Shown in pieces: positions 26,615-35,800 of a stretch of 64,000 nt of DNA. Under the pieces are notes generated by a model. It had not been told where the DNA came from. It searched no databases and worked only from the letters and a program-made list of their open reading frames with translations. The position numbers and the translations under genes are program-made. The DNA is from Lachnospiraceae bacterium V9D3004 (GTDB lineage Bacteria; Bacillota; Clostridia; Lachnospirales; Lachnospiraceae), in contig JHWW01000015.1 in assembly GCA_000621985.1 (NCBI GenBank), forward strand, positions 1-64,000, given 5' to 3'. Numbering within the stretch: the stretch's first letter is position 1; the number at the start of each line of letters is the position of its first letter.

Positions 26615-27424
26615 CTACCTGTCAAAGAACCTGCTGCCCTCGGACTTGTTGTTGCTCACGTTCTGCTTATACTCCATGTAATTCTTACCGGTTTCGTGCT
26701 TGAAATAATATGAAAATGCCGCTATCGATCCGAATCCAAGCTTTTCTGCGACCTCGCTGCAGCTATGGCCCTGGTCAATATATGCGATCGCCATATTGGT
26801 CTTAAGCATTGCAATATAGCGGTGCGGTGTAATGCCGATGTCCTTCTTAAAGCATCTTATTATATGATTCACGTTCCTGCCCTGCAAGTCTGCCAGCAGA
26901 TTAACAGACAATTCCGATACATCTGCCTCATGCAGGATCTTCAGAGCTTCCAATGTGACATCGGAATAGCTGCTGTCAGAGTTGAGCCTGTCCTTAAGAT
27001 AATATAATATTATCTCAAGATATTTGCCGGCGATATCCGAATTGTCCATACGGCTGTTAAAATCCTCGCATATGGCATGCACGATCCCTTCAAGCCTGAT
27101 ATCAGACTTCACATCTATTTCTATATAATCCTGTTCAAGAATTCCACGATACGTGTGGAAATCAAAGAATACGTGATCGACAGGATCATTCTCATCCTGA
27201 CACACCCTGAAATCAGGCGCTGCCCTGAACACATACACATAACCCGGCTTTAGCTGAACCGTATCCTTATAATATGCTGTCCCACTTACGATGTAGTATA
27301 CGCGGTTGATAACATATAACGGATTATAGTACCAGTCATATGGTTTGTAGACTCTGCCGTATGAAAGCAGAGAGAAGTTGTTGATCAATTTTATCAGCCC
27401 CTTACAGTTACCTTCAAACAACAC
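26615..27424 (-). CDS. AraC-family transcriptional regulator
   Basis: A protein of 269 residues. The N-terminal half is a cupin-like ligand domain (YKDTVQLKPGYVYVFRAAPDFRVCQDENDPVDHVFFDFHT); the C-terminal half has the two helix-turn-helix motifs of the AraC class (LSVNLLADLQGRNVNHIIRCFKKDIGITPHRYIAMLKTNMAIAYIDQGHSCSEVAEKLGFGSIAAFSYYFKHETGKNYMEYKQ). Such regulators usually sense sugars. It is divergent from the GH2 glycosidase gene, which has a promoter with a poor -35, so it probably activates that gene. This is inference from arrangement. Confidence 0.92.
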   Translation of the reverse strand: MLFEGNCKGLIKLINNFSLLSYGRVYKPYDWYYNPLYVINRVYYIVSGTAYYKDTVQLKPGYVYVFRAAPDFRVCQDENDPVDHVFFDFHTYRGILEQDYIEIDVKSDIRLEGIVHAICEDFNSRMDNSDIAGKYLEIILYYLKDRLNSDSSYSDVTLEALKILHEADVSELSVNLLADLQGRNVNHIIRCFKKDIGITPHRYIAMLKTNMAIAYIDQGHSCSEVAEKLGFGSIAAFSYYFKHETGKNYMEYKQNVSNNKSEGSRFFDR

Positions 27425-27604
27425 ATATCCGGCATAGAATATGTGGCGTTACGGTCTGTGAACGTTAATCTAACTATATGATGTTGCTTACCATGTTGAT
27501 TTTTATAAAATTCTCATCAAGTATTATTATATACATCTTCCGACATTTTTTCTATAATAAATTCAACACAGACTCAAAGCATATATCCCATGGAAGCACT
27601 AGGA

Positions 27605-27648
27605 TATAATTATGTAATCCGTGTGTATCCTTATTTTCCTTTCACACG
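27605..27648 (+). promoter_or_regulatory. GH2 promoter -10 with downstream inverted repeat
   Basis: TATAAT (27605-27610) has no recognisable -35 at the right distance, as expected of an activator-dependent promoter. CGTGTG (27620-27625) and CACACG (27643-27648) form an inverted repeat over the expected start, and a wider CCCATG/CATGGG pair (27587, 27657) flanks it. The rest of the divergent gap 27425-27695 holds no gene. Confidence 0.45.
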
Positions 27649-27695
27649 AATATTTTCATGGGACAGGTTAAAATTATAAAAAGGAGCGAATTAAC

Positions 27696-30600
27696 ATGAA
27701 GCTAAAAAAACTCATCTCATTCGTATTGATCGCCGCACTTGCAGGTTCTATATTCAATATTCCGGGTAATTCCGATAATATGAACGGTGATCCGGATCAC
27801 GCATCGGCTGCCGAATCATCTTTAGGTTCATTTACACGGCAGACAATTAACTTCAACAGAGAGTGGAAGTTCGTCCGTGATGATGTCACGAATGCCGAGC
27901 TTCCCGATTACAACGACTCGAGCTGGTATAATGTGGGACTGCCTCATGATTTCAGCATTCCTTACTGGCAGGAAGAGAAGCATTACACAGGGTACGGATG
28001 GTACAGGAAATCATTTGATATTAAAAATGAATGGGCGGGTAAGCGCATCACCCTGGACTTTGCAGGTGTGTTCCATACTGCAGAGGTATATGTTAACGGT
28101 GAGCTTGCAGGCACTCATGAAGGCGGTTATACAGGTTTTGAGATCGATATAACCGATCATGTAAGAACCGGCAGCAATGTGGTTGCAATAAGAGTTAACA
28201 ATCTGTGGAAAGCCACGCTTGCACCGCGTGCCGGTGAGCATATGTTCACGGGCGGCATATACAGGGATGTGAATCTTGTTATAACAAGTCCGGTTCATGT
28301 GGCATGGTACGGAACATTTGTACAGACACCGGAGGTGTCCGAAGACAGGGCAAATGTGAGGATGCTTACAGAAGTATCCAATAACAGCGGTCAGACACAG
28401 ACTGTAAACGTGATCAATACAATATATGATTCTGATAAACATGTTGTGGGAACCATTGATCAGGCTGCAGTGGTGATCGCTGCCGGAGCTTCGCATGAAT
28501 TCGATGATACGAGTTCTTATATCAATAACCCGAAGCTCTGGAGTCCTGAGAATCCCAATCTGTATTCCGTGCATACTGAAGTACAGGTTGGCGGCGTGAC
28601 GGTAGACAATTACGACACAACATTTGGCTTCAGATGGTACGAATTCGACCCGGACGAGGGATTCTTCCTTAACGGGGAACACTACTGGATAGACGGGATC
28701 AACGCCCATCAGGATCACGCAGGATGGGCCAATGCAGTCACGACAGATGCCCTCGACAGAGACGTTGCGATGATCAAAGAAGCCGGCTTCAACTTCATCA
28801 GAGGCTCACACTATCCCCACTCTCCGGCTTACGGAGATTCCTGCGACAAGTACGGGATACTGTTCTGGAGCGAAGCGCCCTTCTGGTGCACTTCAGCCTG
28901 GGGCGAGGGTTCTCATACCGGAACATCCGACGATTATAAGGTTGACGGCTATCCGACTACAGGCGATAAGGCCACGGAAGAAGCATTTGAACAGAGCTGT
29001 GTTGATGCTTTATCTGAAATGATCCGAATCAACCGCAACCACCCTTCGATCATAGTATGGAGCATGGGAAATGAGCCGTTTTTCGGTGACAATCCCGAGA
29101 AGAAGAAGGCACTTATAAGCAAAATGGCGGGCGTTGCCAAAGAACTTGACCCGACAAGATGCACTGCGATAGGCGGAACCCAACGTGGATCATTTGACCA
29201 TCTTCCCAATGTAGATATAGCAGGATATAACGGCGATGGTGCGGACATGCCCGAATATCAGGATCCGGGGGTAGGCAATCTCGTATCCGAATATTCATCC
29301 CACACCGCCAACCGCCCCGATAAGTTCGATTGCTTCTACGGAAGCGTCCAGACTGATGATGACGGCGAACCGATCAGATTCCCGTGGCGAAGCGGAATCG
29401 CCCTCTGGTGCGCATTTCACCACGGCTCGATATTGTCAAGAAGCTACGGTGACATGGGTTGCGTGGATTATTACAGACTGCCACTTAATATATGGTATTA
29501 TTACCGCGAATCAAGAACCGGTGTGGAACCGGAATTCTCGCAGGATGGTACACCGACGAAGCTTGCGCTGTCCGCTTCTTCAACAACCATCAAAAATGAC
29601 GGTACAAGCGATACACACATCACAGTTACCGTTACGGATGACGATGGAAACTGGCTTAATGACGAACCTGAAGTAACACTGGAGATTGCCGACGGTCCCG
29701 GATTATTCCCGACCGGCAAATCCATCACATTCAAACCCGGTGACAACATGCGTGACGGCAAGGCTGCCATAGAATTCAGATCGTATTATGCGGGAACAAC
29801 AACTATCAGGGCTTACTCGGATTCAGACCCTGATCTCGAACCTGCCACAATAACAATTACCACTACCGGTGAGGGTTCGGTTGATGAGCCTTCTATAGAG
29901 ACAATGTACGGCGCTTTCATGAGTAACGGCGGTTACGTTCCCAATTCCATAGAAGAACCGACCGCATACCGCTACCACAAATTCACCGGCTGTCCGATGC
30001 ATTCAAGCAGCGGTCAGGCCACCCTTCCCAACATCGCCGACTGCAACAACGCGACTTCATGGACTGCAGAGGCTCCCGGCGGTGGTCAGTGGGTATACAT
30101 GGAGATCGAGCACGGCGGCATAAGCCTGTATAAAGCACGCCTTGAATTCGTAAGCAAGGTATATCCTTATAAGATCCAGTACAAGGCACACAACATATCA
30201 GATGATGAATGGATAACGCTGAAGGAATATGACAGCAATACGATCGCTTCACGTCCTTACGAAGAAGATCTCGGAGGTACGTACATGCGCTATATCCGCA
30301 TAGAATTCCCGGATGTTCCGGCAGGCGAATATGCAAACCTTGCAGAGCTCAAGCTCTATGGACTTCGTGCGGACATGAACGGATATACTTCCGGCATAAG
30401 ACACCTTGATGATATTGATGCCACCGTAAATGACGGCAAATATGAGTATGTATATGACCTTGATAAAGATGCTCCGGGATATGCAAGGTTTGAGGGGAGT
30501 ATACGTATTCCGTCAAATCAAACTACTCCAAACAACAATACTTCAACCGTAAGCCTCAGCTCCCCTGTCACATATTCAGCATACTGCGATGATGAACTCA

Positions 30601-31844
30601 TTTATGAAAAAACAATCTCAGATATATCAGAAGTATGTAATATTGATATAAGCGTAAATAAGGTTAAACAGCTTAAGATAACCGCCTCTTCAAAAGATAA
30701 GATCAAACTGAGTCTAAATAATATGCGCCTTATGGGAGCCTACCGCGAGATCACAAGAAGCGCTCTCGGCACCGATATGCCTTCCTCCGGAAGCGAGAAC
30801 ATTCGCACACAGGTCTGCACTGATACGAACATCCTTGCAGCCGGCAAACCCTTGAATCTTGAGACACGAATCACCAATAAAAATGACAACAGGATTCCTC
30901 TCACCTTCGCGCTGTTGTTATATAGAGTAGACGGAACACTTATGAAAACATCACTGGCGGAAACAAGCGTCCCCGGCAAAGGACAGAGCATAATGAATAT
31001 GAGCATGTACATACCGGATACTATAGGAACGCTTGATCTTGTCAGACTCATAGCTTGGAACAGCGACACTCTTGTTCCCGTCACCGACGCAATGCCAATA
31101 TGTGAGAACGGCTCGATTAAGACCGCTAACAGTATGGTTGTTGATGCCGGCAAGGCAGAACTTCTTGCTTCATTTGAAAATGCCCTTAATATTATATATA
31201 ACGCTAATGCAGACATATATACACCAGAATCCAAGTCAGGTTATACACAGGCACTTATAGATGCCGACCGTGCGTTAAATGACGGTTCTGCCTCCGGATA
31301 CAGCAGTTATGTCCATGCACTTAATAATGCAGTAAACAAACTTGCACTTGTACCGGAGAATGCTGCAGCGGGTAATACCGATAACACCGGTACAGGCAAT
31401 AATATATCCGGTATCGGTAACAGCGCTCATAACAATACAGGTGCTAACAATAATTCCGTCACAACTAAAAAGACCAAGAAGTCATCCGGTAAATCAGGCA
31501 AAGGAAAAACTTCCGGTAACGCAAAGAAAATCACGAAAGGTAAGATATATAAATCCGGAAAATTCAGATATAAAATCCTTAGCATTACCAAGAAAAAAAT
31601 CTGTGTTTCACTGTACAGACCGGCATCAAAAAAGATTAAAAAAGCCGTCATTCCGGTATCTGTAAAGATTAACGGCAAGAAATGTACCGTAACCAGGATT
31701 GCACCAAAGGCATTCGCCGGTTGCAGCAAACTCACAAAAATTGTTATAGAAAAAAATATAAAGAAAATTGGCAAAGATGCTTTTAAAAACACAAAGAATC
31801 TTAAGAAAATTATCAACAGATCCAAGGTGAAAATTAAGATGTAA
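27696..31844 (+). CDS. Secreted GH2 glycosidase with F5/8-type C and basic C-terminal domains
   Basis: A protein of 1382 residues. Signal peptide (1-34); GH2 sugar-binding domain (about 48-200); GH2 Ig-like domain (about 205-305); catalytic barrel (310-605) with acid/base E460 in SMGNEP and nucleophile E532 in LVSEYSS; an invasin-like Ig domain (620-728, TKLALSASSTTIKNDGTSDTHITVTVTDDDG); an F5/8-type C (CBM32-like) domain (736-886); further beta domains (911-1140); a FIVAR-like helical region (1150-1220); a Gly/Asn/Thr linker; and a basic LRR-like C-terminal domain (1270-1382). Beta-galactosidase, beta-glucuronidase or a related exo-activity is likely. The length is far above a plain GH2 enzyme, consistent with an extracellular, wall-attached polysaccharide or glycan degrader. 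The AraC gene next door is its probable regulator. Confidence 0.92.
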   Translation: MKLKKLISFVLIAALAGSIFNIPGNSDNMNGDPDHASAAESSLGSFTRQTINFNREWKFVRDDVTNAELPDYNDSSWYNVGLPHDFSIPYWQEEKHYTGYGWYRKSFDIKNEWAGKRITLDFAGVFHTAEVYVNGELAGTHEGGYTGFEIDITDHVRTGSNVVAIRVNNLWKATLAPRAGEHMFTGGIYRDVNLVITSPVHVAWYGTFVQTPEVSEDRANVRMLTEVSNNSGQTQTVNVINTIYDSDKHVVGTIDQAAVVIAAGASHEFDDTSSYINNPKLWSPENPNLYSVHTEVQVGGVTVDNYDTTFGFRWYEFDPDEGFFLNGEHYWIDGINAHQDHAGWANAVTTDALDRDVAMIKEAGFNFIRGSHYPHSPAYGDSCDKYGILFWSEAPFWCTSAWGEGSHTGTSDDYKVDGYPTTGDKATEEAFEQSCVDALSEMIRINRNHPSIIVWSMGNEPFFGDNPEKKKALISKMAGVAKELDPTRCTAIGGTQRGSFDHLPNVDIAGYNGDGADMPEYQDPGVGNLVSEYSSHTANRPDKFDCFYGSVQTDDDGEPIRFPWRSGIALWCAFHHGSILSRSYGDMGCVDYYRLPLNIWYYYRESRTGVEPEFSQDGTPTKLALSASSTTIKNDGTSDTHITVTVTDDDGNWLNDEPEVTLEIADGPGLFPTGKSITFKPGDNMRDGKAAIEFRSYYAGTTTIRAYSDSDPDLEPATITITTTGEGSVDEPSIETMYGAFMSNGGYVPNSIEEPTAYRYHKFTGCPMHSSSGQATLPNIADCNNATSWTAEAPGGGQWVYMEIEHGGISLYKARLEFVSKVYPYKIQYKAHNISDDEWITLKEYDSNTIASRPYEEDLGGTYMRYIRIEFPDVPAGEYANLAELKLYGLRADMNGYTSGIRHLDDIDATVNDGKYEYVYDLDKDAPGYARFEGSIRIPSNQTTPNNNTSTVSLSSPVTYSAYCDDELIYEKTISDISEVCNIDISVNKVKQLKITASSKDKIKLSLNNMRLMGAYREITRSALGTDMPSSGSENIRTQVCTDTNILAAGKPLNLETRITNKNDNRIPLTFALLLYRVDGTLMKTSLAETSVPGKGQSIMNMSMYIPDTIGTLDLVRLIAWNSDTLVPVTDAMPICENGSIKTANSMVVDAGKAELLASFENALNIIYNANADIYTPESKSGYTQALIDADRALNDGSASGYSSYVHALNNAVNKLALVPENAAAGNTDNTGTGNNISGIGNSAHNNTGANNNSVTTKKTKKSSGKSGKGKTSGNAKKITKGKIYKSGKFRYKILSITKKKICVSLYRPASKKIKKAVIPVSVKINGKKCTVTRIAPKAFAGCSKLTKIVIEKNIKKIGKDAFKNTKNLKKIINRSKVKIKM

Positions 31845-31892
31845 AATTTTGAGATAGGTGTTAAGGTTATCCGGCAAACAAATTAATATCAC

Positions 31893-31935
31893 AGTAGAAG
31901 AAAGTCATGTTGATGTTACATGACTTTCTTCTACT
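31893..31935. terminator. Very strong convergent terminator
   Basis: A perfect 18-pair stem (31893-31910 with 31918-31935) with a seven-base loop. It serves the GH2 gene on the plus strand; its 3' arm touches the stop codon of the small membrane protein on the minus strand. Confidence 0.85.
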
Positions 31936-32197
31936 ATATCCTTCCTCCGATGCCATCTCCCGAATTAAAGCCCCATATTATACAACATACAATGTCTGCC
32001 ACCAGTTCCAGACATAATACTATAGCAACTGTTTTTCTTGATCTTAACGATATTTTTTCGGCTTCATTGCATATTATAGGTGCAAGCAAATATACTGCTG
32101 CAATTGTGCCGATTCCAAATGTTATAAGCCCCGCAAAACATATCCTGCCGTTAAGATTCAAAAATTCGTTGCTGATATTTTCTTCGCTTCTTTCCAT
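31934..32197 (-). CDS. Small membrane protein resembling the end of a CmpB-type protein
   Basis: A protein of 87 residues with two membrane segments (about 19-40 and 57-76). The first segment begins LNLNGRICFAGLITFGIGTIAAVYLLAPII, which resembles the last domain of PF06541 (CmpB, 'ABC-transporter type IV') proteins, where a NL.GR.CL....WG......Y..HP pattern is usual. Those proteins are longer, so this may be a short relative or a remnant. AGGAGG lies upstream of its ATG inside the end of the preceding gene, so it can be translated in its own right. Confidence 0.65.
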   Translation of the reverse strand: MERSEENISNEFLNLNGRICFAGLITFGIGTIAAVYLLAPIICNEAEKISLRSRKTVAIVLCLELVADIVCCIIWGFNSGDGIGGRI

Positions 32198-32198
32198 G

Positions 32199-32738
32199 TT
32201 ACGGAACCTCCTTACTGTATCTGTTCTCTAACGCATACCGATTTCGTCCGATAACAATAACATTCTGTATGAACAACCTGACCAATGCCGCAACAATCGT
32301 TGCCATAATCAGGTTAAATATCACTTCCCCGGGATTTCTCTGAAAAAATGCAAGATTTGCACCGAAAAGCTGAATGACCCATGTTGAGCTCTTGGACATA
32401 CTTTCAATTCCCGCTATAACATAATCAGAAGAAATAAACGATGAATTCTTAACATAATCCGAATCCAGTACATAATCTTTCAATATCTGCACATTTCCCG
32501 ATATACTACTCTCATCAGGTTTGAAAAATGTATCAATAACATCAATAAATGAAACTGACGAAATATTGACAACTCCGAGAAATGCAAACAAAAAACCCAC
32601 TATAACCAACCCAAGCCATGCACGTATTGACTTTCTGAAAGCTGTATTCCAGCTGTTCTTTCTTATAACTTTATAATTCCAGACATCATCTCCGGTAATC
32701 TTACTGTGCATCATGGCACTGACATTTTGCATTATCAA
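32199..32738 (-). CDS. Membrane protein, possibly C-terminally truncated
   Basis: A protein of 179 residues: a soluble start (HSKITGDDVWNYKVIRKNSWNTAFRKSIRAW), a membrane segment (about 41-60), an external loop of about 85 residues, and a second segment (about 148-170) followed by NVIVIGRNRYALENRYSKEV. The sequence looks like the first portion of a much longer polytopic protein known in Lachnospiraceae, but this comes from memory. It is one base from the next small membrane gene and both are read in one direction. Function unknown. Confidence 0.65.
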   Translation of the reverse strand: MIMQNVSAMMHSKITGDDVWNYKVIRKNSWNTAFRKSIRAWLGLVIVGFLFAFLGVVNISSVSFIDVIDTFFKPDESSISGNVQILKDYVLDSDYVKNSSFISSDYVIAGIESMSKSSTWVIQLFGANLAFFQRNPGEVIFNLIMATIVAALVRLFIQNVIVIGRNRYALENRYSKEVP

Positions 32739-32894
32739 ACAACCCCTATTTACAACTTTTCACTTTTTCTTATACAATAAGAATAATATTCTCATTGATT
32801 TATTTCCACAATTATATTAAAATATAATAATATGATAATATTTTTAATATATATTTTACAGTTTTGTTGTTTTGTATTCTGGGAGGGATAGATT

Positions 32895-35800
32895 ATGTCA
32901 ACAATCACCAAAAAAATGATCACAACATTAATGATCACATCTATGTTATTTACTCTTATTCCGGTAAATCTTGGTCTGTATCCGGTAAAAAGGGCACAGG
33001 CCGCTTCTGCAATGAGCGGAAGCTGTGGCGAGAACGCAACCTGGTCACTTGTCGCCACCAAGGAGACTGATGACGAGGGTAACCCCTTCTACGCATTGAC
33101 CATATCCGGAACAGGTAAAATGAGTGACTTCTCACCAACTACTATTCCATGGAAAGATTATGACACACATATTAAGACCCTTGTGATCAATAACGGTATT
33201 ACACATATCGGCAATGACAGCTTCTATGACCATATTGCTCTCGACTCCGTATCTCTGCCCGATTCCCTTATCAGTTTCGGTTCATTTGCCTTTGCAAACT
33301 GCCGAAGTCTGTCCTCGATAAACTTACCGTCTAATTTTGAAATATTAGGTGATTATTCGTTGAACGGTTGTTCCCTCGAAACCATATCCCTGCCGCAGTC
33401 ATTAAAAGCCATCGGCAAATCTTCCCTTGCCAACAACCAGCTTAAAGACATTTTCATTCCAAAAAACGTATCCGAGATAGGAGAGATGCCTTTCAGCTGG
33501 TATAGCGATATACAATCCATCACGGTAGATGACGGCAATCCTTACTATATTGCTATCGACAGCATCTTATACAGGTTAAAAGACGGGCAGCCCGACAGCC
33601 TTGTTACTCATGGCAGAGACGCATACAGCGAAAATGAAACACTTATCATTCCTTCCAGTGTAACAACGATCGAGACCGGTGCTTTGAGGGCCAGTAAATT
33701 TAAAAAGGTCGTCATGCCTGAGAATCTTGTTAATGTCGGTCAAGGTATTATGAGCTACTCAGATGTTGAAGAAGTAGTGTTAAATGACAAATTGGAATAT
33801 CTTGGCTCCAGTTCATTTGAGATATGCAGAAGTTTAAAAAAGATAACAATTGGAAAAAATCTCCGGACTGTCGGCGGTTCTTTCAACATCTGCCTGAGCC
33901 TGAGTGAAGTAATTATTGACAAAGACAATCCTTATATAGTACTTGAAGATAATGTATTATACAATTCTGACAAAACAAGTCTTCAGCTATATCTTTGCAC
34001 CAAACCGGACAAAGTATACTATATGCCTGATACAGTAACCAACATCGAAAGTGAAGCGATCAACCACAACAATTACGTTGAACGAATTATACTTTCAAAA
34101 AATCTTAAAACCTTCAAAACCATAGGCAATGCTTATCAGAAAAATTCATTTAGTAATGAAATCATATGTTATAACAAAAATTTGAAGGCTATATATTTTA
34201 CCGGTGACGCCCCTTCCACTTTCACATCCAGTGTCATAATCCACAACAACGACAAGTTGATCATATATTACCCTGAGAATGCCAAAGGCTATAATTCTGC
34301 CTCCTGGTCTTCTTATACCTTGGTAGCAATAGACCCCAACTTAGCCGGTGAGTCAGCCGAAGGCACGATAGGTGATAATATAACCTGGAATTATAACGGC
34401 ACTACCGGCGTACTGCTTCTTGAGGGCGAAGGCTCTACCGGCGATTATGACGGTGCGGGTCTTGCTCCATGGAACAACGCAGAGAATGTGGTGATATACG
34501 AGATCGAGACAGAAGGGATCACTGAATTAGGTGATTACATATTCAGCAAATCCCCCAGACTTATGCGCGTTACCGCTGATAACGCCATTGAAACTATCGG
34601 CAAAGAAGCATTCTCGGAATGTCCCAAACTATTGTATGCTGAAGTATATAACGCAAAGCATATAGGCAGCTCTGTATTCAAAAACGACAGTGATCTTAAC
34701 GACGGCGTATATTTCAGGCGGCTGCAAACAGCCGGCGATCATGCCTTCAGTAACTGTACTGCTCTTACCTCGATCACTCTGGGAGGCAGTATAGGGACCA
34801 TATCAGAAGGAATGTTTGAGAATTGCTCCTCACTTGTCATGACGATGATACCCGAGAGCGTAACAGCAATTGAAGCAGATGCATATAAAGGCTGTTCAGC
34901 CCTTCATTCGATCAATATTCCCGTATCGGTAGAGAGTATTGGAAGCCATGCATTTGCAGGCACTTCCAATATGCGCTACATATATTTCTATGGTGGAATA
35001 CCTGATATTGCCGATGATTGTTTTGCCTCATCATGCAATGCACTTACGTTATGCTACAGGGCAGGCAATACCGACTGGGCTTCGCAGGGTACATACTACA
35101 TGAATTTGCCTCTGAAGGCTTTGAGCAAATTCTATACCGAGAGAAAGGACCACTATTCATTTGACAATAGTCATGCTTCCTTTGGATATACCAGGGATTA
35201 TAAGATTCCCCTGAACCGATATCTTACCCTGCTTAACAGGACCAAAAGTCTGTATTACGATTCGATCAACACGGTCTGGAAGGGATCTTGCTTCGGAATG
35301 ACCGGTTCAACACTTGAATTCTATGAGAATTCAGATAATTTCAAGCTATCCGATTACGATAAGAATGCCAAAACATTATATGACATACCTGCACCGAAAA
35401 ACAGCAATTCTCCACTTACCAAACTGATAGAGCTGTATCAGATATCGCAATTCATCAAATCAGTCGCCGGATACAAAGGCCAGACGGCTCATAATCTTAA
35501 CGACTACAGTGGATTGATCCGTAAGATAGAGGAATTCGAACGCTCCGGTGGTCTGTCTGCCGATTCGGCTGCTGAGCCTGTTATCATGCTGTTATTCTCA
35601 CCGTTCGGAGGTCATGCGGTCATTCCTGTATCTGTAGATCCCGAAACAAACGGTTCCTTCAGCGTGCATGCATATGACCCTAATTATCCCGACAGCCTCC
35701 AAACAATCAAGATCAATCCGGATCTGAAAAGTATCAGCTATGGATTCTTCTTTGAAGCCTCTTACCTAAGTTATGAGGTTCTTCGCGATGCCGTAGCCGA

